DNA from: JAEZPW01 sp035629075
Lineage (GTDB): Bacteria > Acidobacteriota > Terriglobia > Terriglobales > Acidobacteriaceae
DNA: 64,000 nucleotides
Direction: 5' to 3'
NCBI GenBank assembly: GCA_035629075.1
Contig: DASPIK010000002.1
Location: forward strand, 1 to 64,000
Below the pieces are notes generated by a model. The model saw only the letters and a program-made list of their open reading frames with translations. It searched no databases and was not told where the DNA came from. The position numbers were made by a program, and so were the translations under genes. Numbering within the stretch: position 1 is the first letter of the stretch; every line of letters starts with the position of its first letter. Shown here one piece after another: positions 27,538-37,021 of the stretch.

Positions 27538-28790
27538 TTCAGTCCACTTTCTTCCTCTTCTTCAACTTCATTGACCGTGCATAAGAGCTGACCTGAGAGA
27601 ACCTTGCCAGCCCTTCGCGGCGAACGTGCCACAGCATATTCAAACAACTGGCGGTTCTCCTGCTCGAAGCGCGGCGAGCCAGCCTGCGCGACTCCGTATG
27701 CACGCGTTCTGTTACGTAGTGCCTCGTACATCGCCCCGTCCATGTCAACGCACTCCTGTACCACGCTTCGCCAACGCTCAACGTTCGCCAGCGGAATATC
27801 CCATCCGGCCCCGTCGTTAGCGAGATCGCGCCAAGGTGTTTGGTCGCTCAGCAGCACAGGGCACCCACCCAGGAAAGCCTCGAGAATGACGTGGCCAAAG
27901 TTCTCACCGGCAGTCGGAAAGAGCATGAACTGGTGTGAGCTAAATGTTCGCAAAACGGCATCGTGAGGAATCGAGCCGCCATACTCGACCGCCACATTCG
28001 TCGGCAATGACTGGATGATCTTCTGGCACTGAGCCCAGTACGCCGCGTCGTCAATAGGTCCGAAAATCGTAAACTTCGCTTTGCCGCGAATGTTACGGAG
28101 CAGCTTGAGCGCAAAAGCGAGGTTCTTCTTCGGAGATATCCTCGACAGAAACACGAACCAGGCTTCGCCTTTCTTCTTCGGCGTTCCTTGTTGCTGCGAA
28201 ACAGTATCCAGGCTCACGGACGGGAAATCCGAAGCTACCATGATCCTCGCGACGTGGATATCGGATCGCGGCAAAATACGGCGGATATCCTGCGCTTCCA
28301 ATTCGGCCGACGCATGCCAAATCAAGTCGCTGTATAAACGGACGGCTTCCGCAAAGGCTATGAACACGCTTTTGCGTAGCCTCTTGATTCTTAGCGCGCC
28401 GAGAGAAAACTCTCCGCGTGGCGCCAGAACGACTGGAGTTGTGCGCGACACGAGACCGACTCGGCGAAGCGCCAGGTAGCGCAACACGAAGCGTGAGAAG
28501 TAGCTGTTTGCGTAGACAACGTCCGGGTTGATCTCATTCAGTACGCGCCGCACAAGACTCAGCGTGACCCGCTCGGCATAGAAAACCTTCGCTGCGTTCT
28601 TCAGCACCCAACTTTCGGCGGCGATGCCCGCATATGGCTCAGATTCAGTGTAGTCGCGGTTGCGCGTCAAGATGTAGAAGTCGTAATCCGATGCAAGCTT
28701 CTCAACGATCTTCGAGACGCTTCGTACCGGTCCGCCAGACTTGAACCCCGGCAGGTAATGATCGATCAGGATCAGAATTCTCGGCTTCAA
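27534..28790 (-). CDS. GT4 family glycosyltransferase
   Basis: A GT-B fold transferase of 418 residues for surface polysaccharide or O-antigen assembly; donor and acceptor are unknown. The N-terminus LILIDHYLPGFKSGGPVRSVSKIVEKL is an acceptor-binding loop seen in many GT4 enzymes, and the C-terminal donor site contains FVFLSRISPKKNLAFALKLL and TAGENFGHVILEAFLGGCPVLLSD (the E-x7-E region). It is cytoplasmic with likely membrane association. It overlaps its two neighbours by ATGA on both sides, so it is translated as part of the cluster. Confidence 0.85.
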   Translation of the reverse strand: MKPRILILIDHYLPGFKSGGPVRSVSKIVEKLASDYDFYILTRNRDYTESEPYAGIAAESWVLKNAAKVFYAERVTLSLVRRVLNEINPDVVYANSYFSRFVLRYLALRRVGLVSRTTPVVLAPRGEFSLGALRIKRLRKSVFIAFAEAVRLYSDLIWHASAELEAQDIRRILPRSDIHVARIMVASDFPSVSLDTVSQQQGTPKKKGEAWFVFLSRISPKKNLAFALKLLRNIRGKAKFTIFGPIDDAAYWAQCQKIIQSLPTNVAVEYGGSIPHDAVLRTFSSHQFMLFPTAGENFGHVILEAFLGGCPVLLSDQTPWRDLANDGAGWDIPLANVERWRSVVQECVDMDGAMYEALRNRTRAYGVAQAGSPRFEQENRQLFEYAVARSPRRAGKVLSGQLLCTVNEVEEEEESGLK

Positions 28791-30040
28791 CTGTTCACCG
28801 CCCCGAAATTCGCGTTATCTGTCCCATTCGCCTTACCAAACAGCACCGCCTCAAGGCGGGGTAGCACGCGCTCTGCGGAAAAGCGCTGCTCAACAATGTC
28901 ACGAAGCTCTTGGGGCGAGTGACTCGGAAGTTCCCCGCGCAGATATCTGCCCATGAGGTCCGTTATGGACTTCTCATCTGCCGCATTTGCCAGCCAACGC
29001 GGCTCGAAACTGCGGATCACTTCCGGAATGGCAGCGATCGGAGTTGCAAGCACTGGACGTCCGGCGGCCAACGCCTCTATCGCGATCAGCCCGAAACACT
29101 CCAGCATCGCGGTTGGGAGTATGAAGCAATCGCACGCGCCATACGCAACCGGCAGCGCTTCTTCCGGCACACGTCCCACGAACTCCACTGTGCGCGTCAC
29201 TTCAAGTTCCTGCACCAGACTTTCAAGATCAGGCCTTAGTGGCCCAGTACCGCCGATGACGATCTTGAATTCGTGCCCTGCGTGCACAAGTGCAGCCGCG
29301 GCCCGTATCAGACGATCCAACCCCATCCTTGGCACAAGTCTGCGAAGCGTAAAAAAGACGGGAACGTCAGTCGGCCATTTCAGCTGGCGCTTGGCTGCAT
29401 CACGATCCCTTAGGATCTGAAACCTGGTGAGATCGACCCATCCGGGTACGACCTGCGTTTTCTCCGCAAGCTGGGATCCATGGATGTTGCCGATGCAGTT
29501 CCGCGTGAACTGCGAGAAGGAGTTGATCCGAGCCGATTCCTTCAGGCACTTGCGCTCGACTCTCGCGGCGATCGGCGGCCCGATCACGCGCCGGATGCCG
29601 TCCACTACTCCATTCATGCAACTCGCTGCCAACTCCATCGGAAACGGGGAGTGCATCGAGTACACGCCGTCAGCCTTGTTGCCGTAGAGCTCCAGTGCCG
29701 CTCGATACTGCAATGGCAGGTGACCGTGAATGTAATCGACGTCCGGCAGGTACTTGCGAAGCAGCGCGGTAGCAGCCTTCTGATGTGCGTGCAGCCGCCT
29801 GGGATCAAAAGCTGAGAACGACGGTACACGATAGCGGATGACGCGAATCCCGTGACTTTCGGCGATCTCCGGATCTGCAGGACTCGCCGCGTTCACCAAC
29901 ATCGAGACGTCGTGTCCCTTGGACGCGAGGTAGCAAGCCTCGTCGAAGGCCAGCCGACTACTTCCACTGGGCCGATCTGGGTGAAAAAAGCCCGCCGCGA
30001 TTAGAATCCGGCAGCGGCTTCGCTGTGAGTGCACGTTCAT
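28787..30040 (-). CDS. GT4 family glycosyltransferase
   Basis: A second GT-B transferase, 417 residues from the ATG at 30040 (MNVHSQRSRCRILIAAGFFHPDRPSG). A TTG at 30136 would add 32 residues without family character, so I prefer the shorter form. The donor half reads FFTLRRLVPRMGLDRLIRAAAAL, IGGTGPLRPDLESLVQEL and LPTAMLECFGLIAIEALAAGRPVLATP, the usual E-x7-E element. The linkage formed is unknown. It is the second gene of the operon as transcribed and overlaps the next by 4 bases. Confidence 0.85.
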   Translation of the reverse strand: MNVHSQRSRCRILIAAGFFHPDRPSGSSRLAFDEACYLASKGHDVSMLVNAASPADPEIAESHGIRVIRYRVPSFSAFDPRRLHAHQKAATALLRKYLPDVDYIHGHLPLQYRAALELYGNKADGVYSMHSPFPMELAASCMNGVVDGIRRVIGPPIAARVERKCLKESARINSFSQFTRNCIGNIHGSQLAEKTQVVPGWVDLTRFQILRDRDAAKRQLKWPTDVPVFFTLRRLVPRMGLDRLIRAAAALVHAGHEFKIVIGGTGPLRPDLESLVQELEVTRTVEFVGRVPEEALPVAYGACDCFILPTAMLECFGLIAIEALAAGRPVLATPIAAIPEVIRSFEPRWLANAADEKSITDLMGRYLRGELPSHSPQELRDIVEQRFSAERVLPRLEAVLFGKANGTDNANFGAVNS

Positions 30041-30240
30041 GCCAACGCAGTTTCGACAAACCCCTGCCTTTGCAATGAGCTCTGACCTTCCAAGACACAC
30101 TTCCGCCGTTCGCCTGAACAGTGCTCGAGACACCAAAAAACCTGCATTAACGATCGGGGTGCTACGAGTTTACCATCAGCAACTCTGAATTCGAATGCGG
30201 AACTGAACGAATCAAGGAGGGGGTTAGTGCCCGGGGAGGG

Positions 30241-31476
30241 TCAGGACTCGCCTGCTGACATCGAGGCTGCGAAAGGTGTTGTTTCGGTCGTTCGCTCGAC
30301 GCTTGTCAAAATCTGCTTCGCTGCCGCGTTCACGGAGAACACGCTCTCAAGCAGTGCGCGCGAGTTCCGACCCATTCGGCGCCGGAATTCAGCGTTATCC
30401 GCCAGCATCGTGGCGTGTTCGAGCAATTGCCTGTCATCGCCGTCTAGACAACACAGACCAGCACTCGCCCGTTCAATCACCGGTTGCAGGTCATTCCCCG
30501 GATTTATGCTGGCCAGAATAGGGAGCCCCCAGTACATGTAGCCTAGAAGCTTGCCAGGAAAGTTGTGCGTGCACAGGCGGCGATCGAGCGAAATCAGCCC
30601 GACATCGAACTCCGACACCATCGCAAGATACTCACCCTGCGAGACCCCCGGCAGAATCTTGAGGTTCCGTAGTCTTCGGGCGGCGACGTCTTCGTTCAGT
30701 CGACTGACCTCGCTTCCCTCCCCGACCAGCAAAAAGTAAACGTCATCGCGCTGGTGCAGATTCTCGGCGAGGCGCAGAATGCTGTCCATGTTCTGAGCCA
30801 CACCGATGTTGCCACCATAAAAGAAGACCGTCTTGCTTTCTAGTCCCAGACACCTTCGGTAGTCGGTTACAGGCAGGCCTTCTTCGCGCAGCTTCGTCCA
30901 GTTGTAGAGAACTTCCAGGCGATAACGGCCGGGCCACTGTTCTTCGAAGTAGCACAGAGACGCTGGCGATTGCACGCCGATCACGTCCGCTGCAGCATAT
31001 AACTCAAGTTCCTTATGCCGAAAATAGCTGTAGGCCACACCCTTTCGGAGCACGCCAGCATCAACCGCCCACTGTGGAAATATGTCTCGCAGAATCAGGT
31101 ATGCCGGGCAGTTCCACAAACCCTTTAGCTTCCGAACCAGGCTGCCGAAAAAAATGCTCGGCGAGTAATACACAATCAGGTCGCACCGATTCTCGCGGAA
31201 GAAAGTTCTTCCAACGCGCCAGAACTTCGGCGAAAGCTGCATCTCGTACACTGCCCGAAGCAGTCGGGGTGCGCTCTTGATGTCGCCGAACCTGAATCTC
31301 GCAACAGTTATGCCGTCCTCGACTGAAACTTGTAGCGGAGTGCCCGAGGTTGCGCCGGGAGTTGCGACGATGACCTCATGGCCGCTCGCAACAAACTCCG
31401 CACCGAGATCGTGGACCAGCTTAGCGCTCGATTTAAGACTGGGGTAATAGCAATCGACCAGGATAAGAACGCGCAA
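30241..31476 (-). CDS. wbuB: GT4 glycosyltransferase, WbuB (L-FucNAc transferase) type
   Basis: The opening MRVLILVDCYYPSLKSSAKLVHDLGAEF and the segment RDIFPQWAVDAGVLRKG resemble WbuB, the transferase adjacent to the fnl genes in E. coli O26 that is assigned L-FucNAc transfer. The donor domain has FFYGGNIGVAQNMDSILRLAENL and HNFPGKLLGYMYWGLPILASI. The 411 residues are of typical length. Its presence with the fnlA-fnlB-epimerase set supports an L-FucNAc or L-QuiNAc residue in the polysaccharide; this is inference from family and context. It starts the cluster, with about 100-200 bases to the next gene. Confidence 0.8.
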   Translation of the reverse strand: MRVLILVDCYYPSLKSSAKLVHDLGAEFVASGHEVIVATPGATSGTPLQVSVEDGITVARFRFGDIKSAPRLLRAVYEMQLSPKFWRVGRTFFRENRCDLIVYYSPSIFFGSLVRKLKGLWNCPAYLILRDIFPQWAVDAGVLRKGVAYSYFRHKELELYAAADVIGVQSPASLCYFEEQWPGRYRLEVLYNWTKLREEGLPVTDYRRCLGLESKTVFFYGGNIGVAQNMDSILRLAENLHQRDDVYFLLVGEGSEVSRLNEDVAARRLRNLKILPGVSQGEYLAMVSEFDVGLISLDRRLCTHNFPGKLLGYMYWGLPILASINPGNDLQPVIERASAGLCCLDGDDRQLLEHATMLADNAEFRRRMGRNSRALLESVFSVNAAAKQILTSVERTTETTPFAASMSAGES

Positions 31477-31631
31477 AAATCCACCTCAGAGCGGTTTTTT
31501 GATCTTACCGTCGCGAGTTGCGGATTCGCAATGCTCCACGTGGAGAAGGCAGTGACGTTGGTGCTGACACGGAGCCTAGCCAATATCCCTGGCTACAGTG
31601 TCTCCGCCCAGTGCTTTCGGAAAACCACAGA

Positions 31632-32576
31632 CTAACGATCGAGGAAGTCAAGGACGATTCGATTGAACTGCACTGGGACTTCCTCATAGGGCAGGTGCCC
31701 TGCGTCTTCCAGGATCACTAATTCCGCATTGCGGAATTTTGCTTTCAAGGGTCCCGCGGAGGCCGGCAGAACCGCGCGGTCTCGCGCGCCCCAGATCAGC
31801 AACGTTGGGATACCGGCAATTTTAGGTAAATTAGCTTCAATGTCGGACAGCCCGCTGTGCCAGCAACGCATGATCGAGAGCAGATGATCGACGGTTCCCG
31901 CCACATTCAAAGGACCGCTATAGCCCTGAAGGGTTCCTTCGGCAATGCGCGAGACATCTCCATACATACGGCGAAGGAAATAGCCGTGCGATTTGTCCAA
32001 AAACGGATGAACCCTCCTGAACAAGCCGCCTCCGAACCTGGTGGCCAGCACCCGGGTGATCAGCCTTCCGTGACGGGACCATGGGTTCACCGGCGCGTTC
32101 AGAACCATGCGCCGAACTTGGGGAAGGTTCGAATCGGTCACGGATAGGCCAGCCAGCATCATTGCCACGGCTCCCCCGTGAGACGTGCCCAGAACATCGA
32201 ACTCTTTGACGTTTTGCTCCTGAAGAAAAAGACCGAGGCGGGCGGCAGTCGCGGTCAGACTTGTGTCCAGGCCATTCACCCGTTCGGAGTAGCCCAACCC
32301 GGGAAGGTCGATGGCGTAAACGAGGCGGCTCTGTGCCAGGATCGGCAAATTGAATCGCCATGAGAATGAATAGGCTACCAGGCCATGAATCAGGAGCAGC
32401 GGCGGGTGCTGCGCCGAACAACCCGCACGCAGAAAACGCATCCGACAACCAGCCGCTTGGCTCCAGCACTCCTCAGCGATTATTTTCGCCGGTTCCGACT
32501 GTTTGCCGTTGCCGTCCTGTTCGGGGCCTGGCGCGCGACGTGTTTTTTTTCGCAAAGCTGGCAACCGGGGTGGCAC
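31632..32576 (-). CDS. Alpha/beta-hydrolase fold protein
   Basis: The substrate is unknown. The 314 residues include the oxyanion segment LLLIHGLVAYSFSW, the nucleophile elbow GTSHGGAVAM, the acid in LLIWGARDRAVLP and the histidine in LEDAGHLPYEE, so the Ser-Asp-His triad is complete. The start is GTG 32576, with GGAG seven bases upstream at the argD stop codon, indicating translational coupling to argD. A basic N-terminal stretch of about 25 residues precedes the fold. Esterase, lipase or C-C hydrolase activity are all possible. Confidence 0.82.
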   Translation of the reverse strand: MPPRLPALRKKTRRAPGPEQDGNGKQSEPAKIIAEECWSQAAGCRMRFLRAGCSAQHPPLLLIHGLVAYSFSWRFNLPILAQSRLVYAIDLPGLGYSERVNGLDTSLTATAARLGLFLQEQNVKEFDVLGTSHGGAVAMMLAGLSVTDSNLPQVRRMVLNAPVNPWSRHGRLITRVLATRFGGGLFRRVHPFLDKSHGYFLRRMYGDVSRIAEGTLQGYSGPLNVAGTVDHLLSIMRCWHSGLSDIEANLPKIAGIPTLLIWGARDRAVLPASAGPLKAKFRNAELVILEDAGHLPYEEVPVQFNRIVLDFLDR

Positions 32577-32586
32577 CTCGACACTC

Positions 32587-33876
32587 CTATCTAGCGATAT
32601 CGCCTCTGTCGCTTCTGTGGGGAGTTGAAGACTCCCCCTTTTTTTGGGCCCGTGCGGTCGAAGTTTCTTTTCTCGTTACCCCAATCTTCCCCAAGGTCTT
32701 CCGAAGAAACTTCGCAAGTGTATCTACATGCTTCTCCTGTAACAAATAGGGAGGCAGGAACCGAAGCACCTTGTCCTGCGTGACGTTGAGCAGGATACCT
32801 TCGGCCATGGCAGCGTCCACAACAGGGCGACCTGGGACTCTCAGTTCGAAAGCCTGGATCATTCCGCGTCCTCGTGCCTCGACGGCTATGTCTGGAAAGT
32901 GGTTCACAAGTCGGACGAATGCGTCGTGCATATATGCACCCACCCGTTGCACCTGCTGCATGAGGCCCTCATCGTGAATGATCGCGAGCACTTCCAGGGC
33001 AACACGGCAGGCCAGTGGGCCGCCTCCAAACGTGGTGCCGTGCTTCCCGGCAGTGATAGCTTGCGCGAAGTCCTGCCTCACCACGAACGCGCCCAACGGC
33101 AAGCCAGCCGCGATCGGCTTCGCAAGTGTCACGATATCCGGAACAATCCCCATTTGCTGATAGGCGAACATCGTTCCGGTTCGGCCGACCCCGCACTGAA
33201 TTTCGTCCAGGATGAGCGCCGCTCTATGTTTCGTCGCAAGTTCCCGCGCTTCCTGAAGGAACTCACGAGAGCATTCGCGAATGCCTCCCTCGCCCTGTAT
33301 GGGCTCCATCACGATCGCGCAGGTGTCATCGCCTATCGCGTCGCGCAACCCGGGCAGGTCATCTTTCTGGACGAAAGTTACGCCTTCGAGCAGAGGTTCA
33401 AAGCCGTTGCGGTATTTGTCCTGACCTGTCAGCGAGAGCGCCCCGAACGTGCGCCCGTGGAAAGAACCTGCCAGCGCAACTAACCTGCACTTCGCATCGC
33501 CGCCCACGGCATGGCCGACTGCTCGTGCCACCTTTATCGCACCTTCGATCGCCTCTGTTCCGCTATTCGAGAAGAACGCGCGGTCGAGACCGGAGACCTG
33601 GCAGAGTCTTTCGGCTAGAGCGCCTTGATACTCGTGGTAGTAAAGATTGGAAACATGAATCAGCTTGGCTGCCTGCTCCCGAATTACCCTGACAATCCGC
33701 GGGTGCGCATGGCCCAACGCATTCACTCCCAGGCCGCCAACGAAGTCGAGGTACTTTCGCCCGGTGATGTCCCAGACGTGTACTCCTTTGCCTTTCGCCA
33801 AGGCCAACGGATAGCGAGAATACGTGGGCAGCAAGTACCGGGATTCAAGGTCTTCGATCTGCTCGAAAGTCTCCAT
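32587..33876 (-). CDS. argD: Acetylornithine (or related omega-amino acid) aminotransferase
   Basis: A class III PLP aminotransferase that makes N-acetylornithine in arginine synthesis. The 429 residues show YLDFVGGLGVNALGHAHP, the phosphate-binding SNSGTEAIEGAIKVAR, FHGRTFGALSLTG, the cofactor aspartate in LILDEIQCGVGRTG, the PLP lysine in VTLAKPIAAGLPLGA and HGTTFGGGPLAC. A charged tail of about 35 residues is extra. ATG 33876 follows GAGGGA. No other arg gene is nearby, so ornithine or LysW-type substrates cannot be excluded. Confidence 0.88.
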   Translation of the reverse strand: METFEQIEDLESRYLLPTYSRYPLALAKGKGVHVWDITGRKYLDFVGGLGVNALGHAHPRIVRVIREQAAKLIHVSNLYYHEYQGALAERLCQVSGLDRAFFSNSGTEAIEGAIKVARAVGHAVGGDAKCRLVALAGSFHGRTFGALSLTGQDKYRNGFEPLLEGVTFVQKDDLPGLRDAIGDDTCAIVMEPIQGEGGIRECSREFLQEARELATKHRAALILDEIQCGVGRTGTMFAYQQMGIVPDIVTLAKPIAAGLPLGAFVVRQDFAQAITAGKHGTTFGGGPLACRVALEVLAIIHDEGLMQQVQRVGAYMHDAFVRLVNHFPDIAVEARGRGMIQAFELRVPGRPVVDAAMAEGILLNVTQDKVLRFLPPYLLQEKHVDTLAKFLRKTLGKIGVTRKETSTARAQKKGESSTPHRSDRGDIAR

Positions 33877-34047
33877 TGAAAGTCCCTCAGCATCAGTTTA
33901 CGCCTGCACGGGCGCACGCACGGCCACTCCATTGTCGCGCTTCAGCATCTATCTTCATGATGAGCCGCGAAGCTCTACTGGAGCAGGAAGATACGTAAAA
34001 TCACATTGAATATTCCAAAGTTTGTATTCTTTCGGTAGCCAGCTTGG

Positions 34048-34069
34048 TATGATTGTGTAAGTTACACAA
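34048..34069 (+). promoter_or_regulatory. Candidate -10 box and 17-bp palindromic operator
   Basis: TATGAT (34048-34053) is a good -10 element with no good -35 at normal spacing. Sharing its last base is the perfect inverted repeat TTGTGTAA-G-TTACACAA (34053-34069). It sits in the divergent region between argD and the histidine kinase, where a dimeric regulator would cover the transcription start. Confidence 0.5.
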
Positions 34070-34198
34070 CCACAGTTGGTTAGGTTTTTCGTCATGCGCA
34101 ACAAGCTGGCAGCCGAGTTGCACTTAGAATCTGGACAGCCGTCTGTCGCGCCAGCGTCGGGGAGATCTTCATCCGTACCTGGTGGACCATCCGGGCTC

Positions 34199-37021
34199 AT
34201 GACGAAGGATTTTCAAACTCGCTTCTCGGCGCTGGTGCTGGCGTTGTTCACGCTTGCGGCTTGCGTATTTGCCTGGATCAATTTCCAGAAGGAACGCGAG
34301 TTCGAAACGCCCGATGACGGTGTCTGGTGGGTCGAGCACCATGACCAGCTACAAGCTCGACAGGTGGAACCCGAGGGCCCCGGAGCGAAGGCCGGAATAA
34401 AGAAAGGCGACATCCTCGTCGCGATCAATGAGCGCCCGATCGCGAAAATCGGAGACGTTACCAGGGCGACTTACCGCATCGGCGTGTGGTCGAAAGCCAC
34501 CTACGAACTAACAAGGGACAATGTTCCTTTGCAGGTGCCCCTCATCCTGGTGCCTCGAGACAAGTCCATGAACGCCGGCCTCAGGCTGATCGCCATGGTT
34601 TATCTCGGCATTGGCCTTTACGTTCTGCTCAGGCGATGGACTGCCCCGAAATCAACGCACTTCTACCTGTTCTGCCTGGTTTCGTTCATCTTCTACTCGT
34701 TCAAGTTCACGGGTAAGCTGAACCAGTTCGACCAGATTATTTTGTGGTCGAACATGGCGGCATGGCTGCTGCAGCCGGCACTGTTCCTGCATTTCGTCCT
34801 GACGTTCCCAGACACAAAGGGCATAGTCCGCAGGCATCCCTGGCTGACTTGGGCGGTGTATGTCCCCGGGGCCGTACTTTTCGCCCTTTACGCCTCGGCG
34901 TTCAAATGGCTTGCGCCGACCGCAAAGCTCCAGTGGCAGATGGATCGAATGCAGATCTTCTATCTCGCCACGCTGTATGCGATTTCTGCCGCAGTGCTGT
35001 GGCATACGTATAAGCACGCATCCACACCACTGTTGCGGCAGCAAATGAAGTGGGTTACGCGCGGCACCATCCTCGCGATCATCCCCTTCACGATTTTTTA
35101 CACCTTCCCGTATCTCACAGGTTCGCTGCCGACAACAGCGATGAAGTTCAGCGTGCTGTCGCTGGTGTTCCTGCCGCTGACCTTCGGCTACGCCATTTTC
35201 CGCTATCGCTTAATGGACGTGGACCTGATCTTCAAGCGCGGTGTGGCGTATACGCTCGCCGCTGCCGCGATCGTCGGTGTTTACTTCGCCGCGGTCGGTG
35301 TTGCGGCCGAGATCGTCCATGCGAAGGTTCCGAACGCGGGCAAGGCAGGCCTCATCGTTGCCATCGCGGTAACGGCTCTGTTGTTCGATCCCGTAAAGAA
35401 CTGGATTCAGGGCAATCTGGACAGGCTGTTTTACCGCAAACGCTACGACTACCGTCGTACGCTCATCGAGTTCGGCCGCGAACTTAGTTCTGAAACCGAC
35501 CTGAACAAGATGCTCAGTTCGGTTCTTGACCGGATTTCGCGTACGCTGCTCGTCGACCGTGCCGCCGTATTCCTTGCAAATGGCGATGCCGACAACTTCG
35601 AACTTGCAAAATCGTTCGGCATATCGGATACCCAAAGTCTCAATCTTTCGTTCCTGACCCAGCAGCGCCCGGAACTCGGCGCCGGCCACCTGTTTTTCGA
35701 CAATACGCACCAGGTGGTCCGCGAAACGCCACAGGCGCAGGAAGCGATTCGCCGTCTCGAACTCAACTACTACATCCCCTGCACCGTCCAGAACCGCACC
35801 ATTGCGGTACTGGGTCTCGGTAAGACGATCGAAGGCGATTTCCTGTCCAGCGAAGATGTGGAGCTAGTTGAAACGCTGGCGGGCTACCTGGGTATAGCAA
35901 TCCAGAACGCGCGGCTCTATGCTTCGCTCGAACAGAAAGTGATGGAGTACGAACGACTGAAGGACTTCAACGAAAACATCGTCGAATCCATCAGCGTCGG
36001 CGTGCTCGCTGTCGATCTCAACGACCGAATCGAGTTCTGGAATTCGCAAATGGAGGTCATGTTCGCGAAGTCGCGCGCAGAAGTACTCGGGTCCCCAATC
36101 AGCGACGTCCTCCCAGCCAGCTTCGCGGAAGAGTTCTATCGCGTAAGGCAGACGCCCGGCATTCACAATCTTTATAAGTTCCGGATGGACACCCCGGTCG
36201 GAGACACTCGGACGACGAATATCGCCATAGCGCCGCTAGTAACGCGCCGTTTCAGTGTCATCGGTCGGCTCATCATCCTCGATGACATCACTGAACGCAC
36301 TGATCTTGAAACGCAGCTCTCACAGGCCGAGAAGATGTCGTCTATCGGTCTTTTGGCTGCGGGCGTGGCGCACGAGGTGAACACGCCTCTGGCCGTGATC
36401 TCGTCCTATGCGCAGATGCTGCAGAAGCAGGTTGCCGCGGACGAGAAGCAGTCCAAGCTGCTGGAGAAGATCACTCACCAGACGTTCCGGGCCTCCGAGA
36501 TCGTTAACAACCTGCTCAACTTCTCCCGCACCAGCGGAACTGAGTTCAGCCAGATCGATCTCAACAAAGTCATACATGACACGTTGACACTCCTGGAACA
36601 TCAGTTCAAGACCGCCCACGTCCGTGTCGAAAACGAACTCGAACCGGGCCTGCCTGCGATCCAGGGGAATGCCGGAAAGCTGCAGCAGGTATTCCTCAAT
36701 CTATTCTTGAATGCCCGGGATGCCATGCCCGACGGCGGGACGCTTCGCGTGATTACGAGCAACGGCAACGGGGTATCCGTCAGTGTCTCGGATACGGGAA
36801 CGGGCATCGCACAGGAGCATATCCAGCGCATCTACGATCCCTTCTTCACGACGAAGAACGCGCCTCGCAATGGCCAGCGTCGTGGAACGGGCCTCGGCCT
36901 CTCAGTCACGTACGGCATAATCCAGGAACATGCGGGAAAGATCAGCGTGGACAGCCGCGTGGGGGAAGGCACTACATTCGTCCTTGAATTTCCATTGTTA
37001 AAGAAGGCAGTCAATGTCTGA
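34199..37021 (+). CDS. Membrane histidine kinase with PDZ, GAF and PAS domains
   Basis: The sensor half of a two-component pair; its stimulus is unknown. From ATG 34199 (940 residues) it has a first membrane helix (FSALVLALFTLAACVFAW), a PDZ-like domain at about 50-100 (EGPGAKAGIKKGDILVAINERPIAKIGDV) and then about eight membrane helices to residue 400. A GAF domain covers about 435-585 and a PAS domain about 600-705. HisKA follows with His725 in AAGVAHEVNTPLAV, then HATPase with NLFLNARDAMPDGG, DTGTGI and GTGLGLSV. ATG 34094 and TTG 34076 lie upstream in frame, but that lead is low-complexity with poor codon bias. It overlaps the regulator gene by 8 bases. Confidence 0.88.
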   Translation: MTKDFQTRFSALVLALFTLAACVFAWINFQKEREFETPDDGVWWVEHHDQLQARQVEPEGPGAKAGIKKGDILVAINERPIAKIGDVTRATYRIGVWSKATYELTRDNVPLQVPLILVPRDKSMNAGLRLIAMVYLGIGLYVLLRRWTAPKSTHFYLFCLVSFIFYSFKFTGKLNQFDQIILWSNMAAWLLQPALFLHFVLTFPDTKGIVRRHPWLTWAVYVPGAVLFALYASAFKWLAPTAKLQWQMDRMQIFYLATLYAISAAVLWHTYKHASTPLLRQQMKWVTRGTILAIIPFTIFYTFPYLTGSLPTTAMKFSVLSLVFLPLTFGYAIFRYRLMDVDLIFKRGVAYTLAAAAIVGVYFAAVGVAAEIVHAKVPNAGKAGLIVAIAVTALLFDPVKNWIQGNLDRLFYRKRYDYRRTLIEFGRELSSETDLNKMLSSVLDRISRTLLVDRAAVFLANGDADNFELAKSFGISDTQSLNLSFLTQQRPELGAGHLFFDNTHQVVRETPQAQEAIRRLELNYYIPCTVQNRTIAVLGLGKTIEGDFLSSEDVELVETLAGYLGIAIQNARLYASLEQKVMEYERLKDFNENIVESISVGVLAVDLNDRIEFWNSQMEVMFAKSRAEVLGSPISDVLPASFAEEFYRVRQTPGIHNLYKFRMDTPVGDTRTTNIAIAPLVTRRFSVIGRLIILDDITERTDLETQLSQAEKMSSIGLLAAGVAHEVNTPLAVISSYAQMLQKQVAADEKQSKLLEKITHQTFRASEIVNNLLNFSRTSGTEFSQIDLNKVIHDTLTLLEHQFKTAHVRVENELEPGLPAIQGNAGKLQQVFLNLFLNARDAMPDGGTLRVITSNGNGVSVSVSDTGTGIAQEHIQRIYDPFFTTKNAPRNGQRRGTGLGLSVTYGIIQEHAGKISVDSRVGEGTTFVLEFPLLKKAVNV

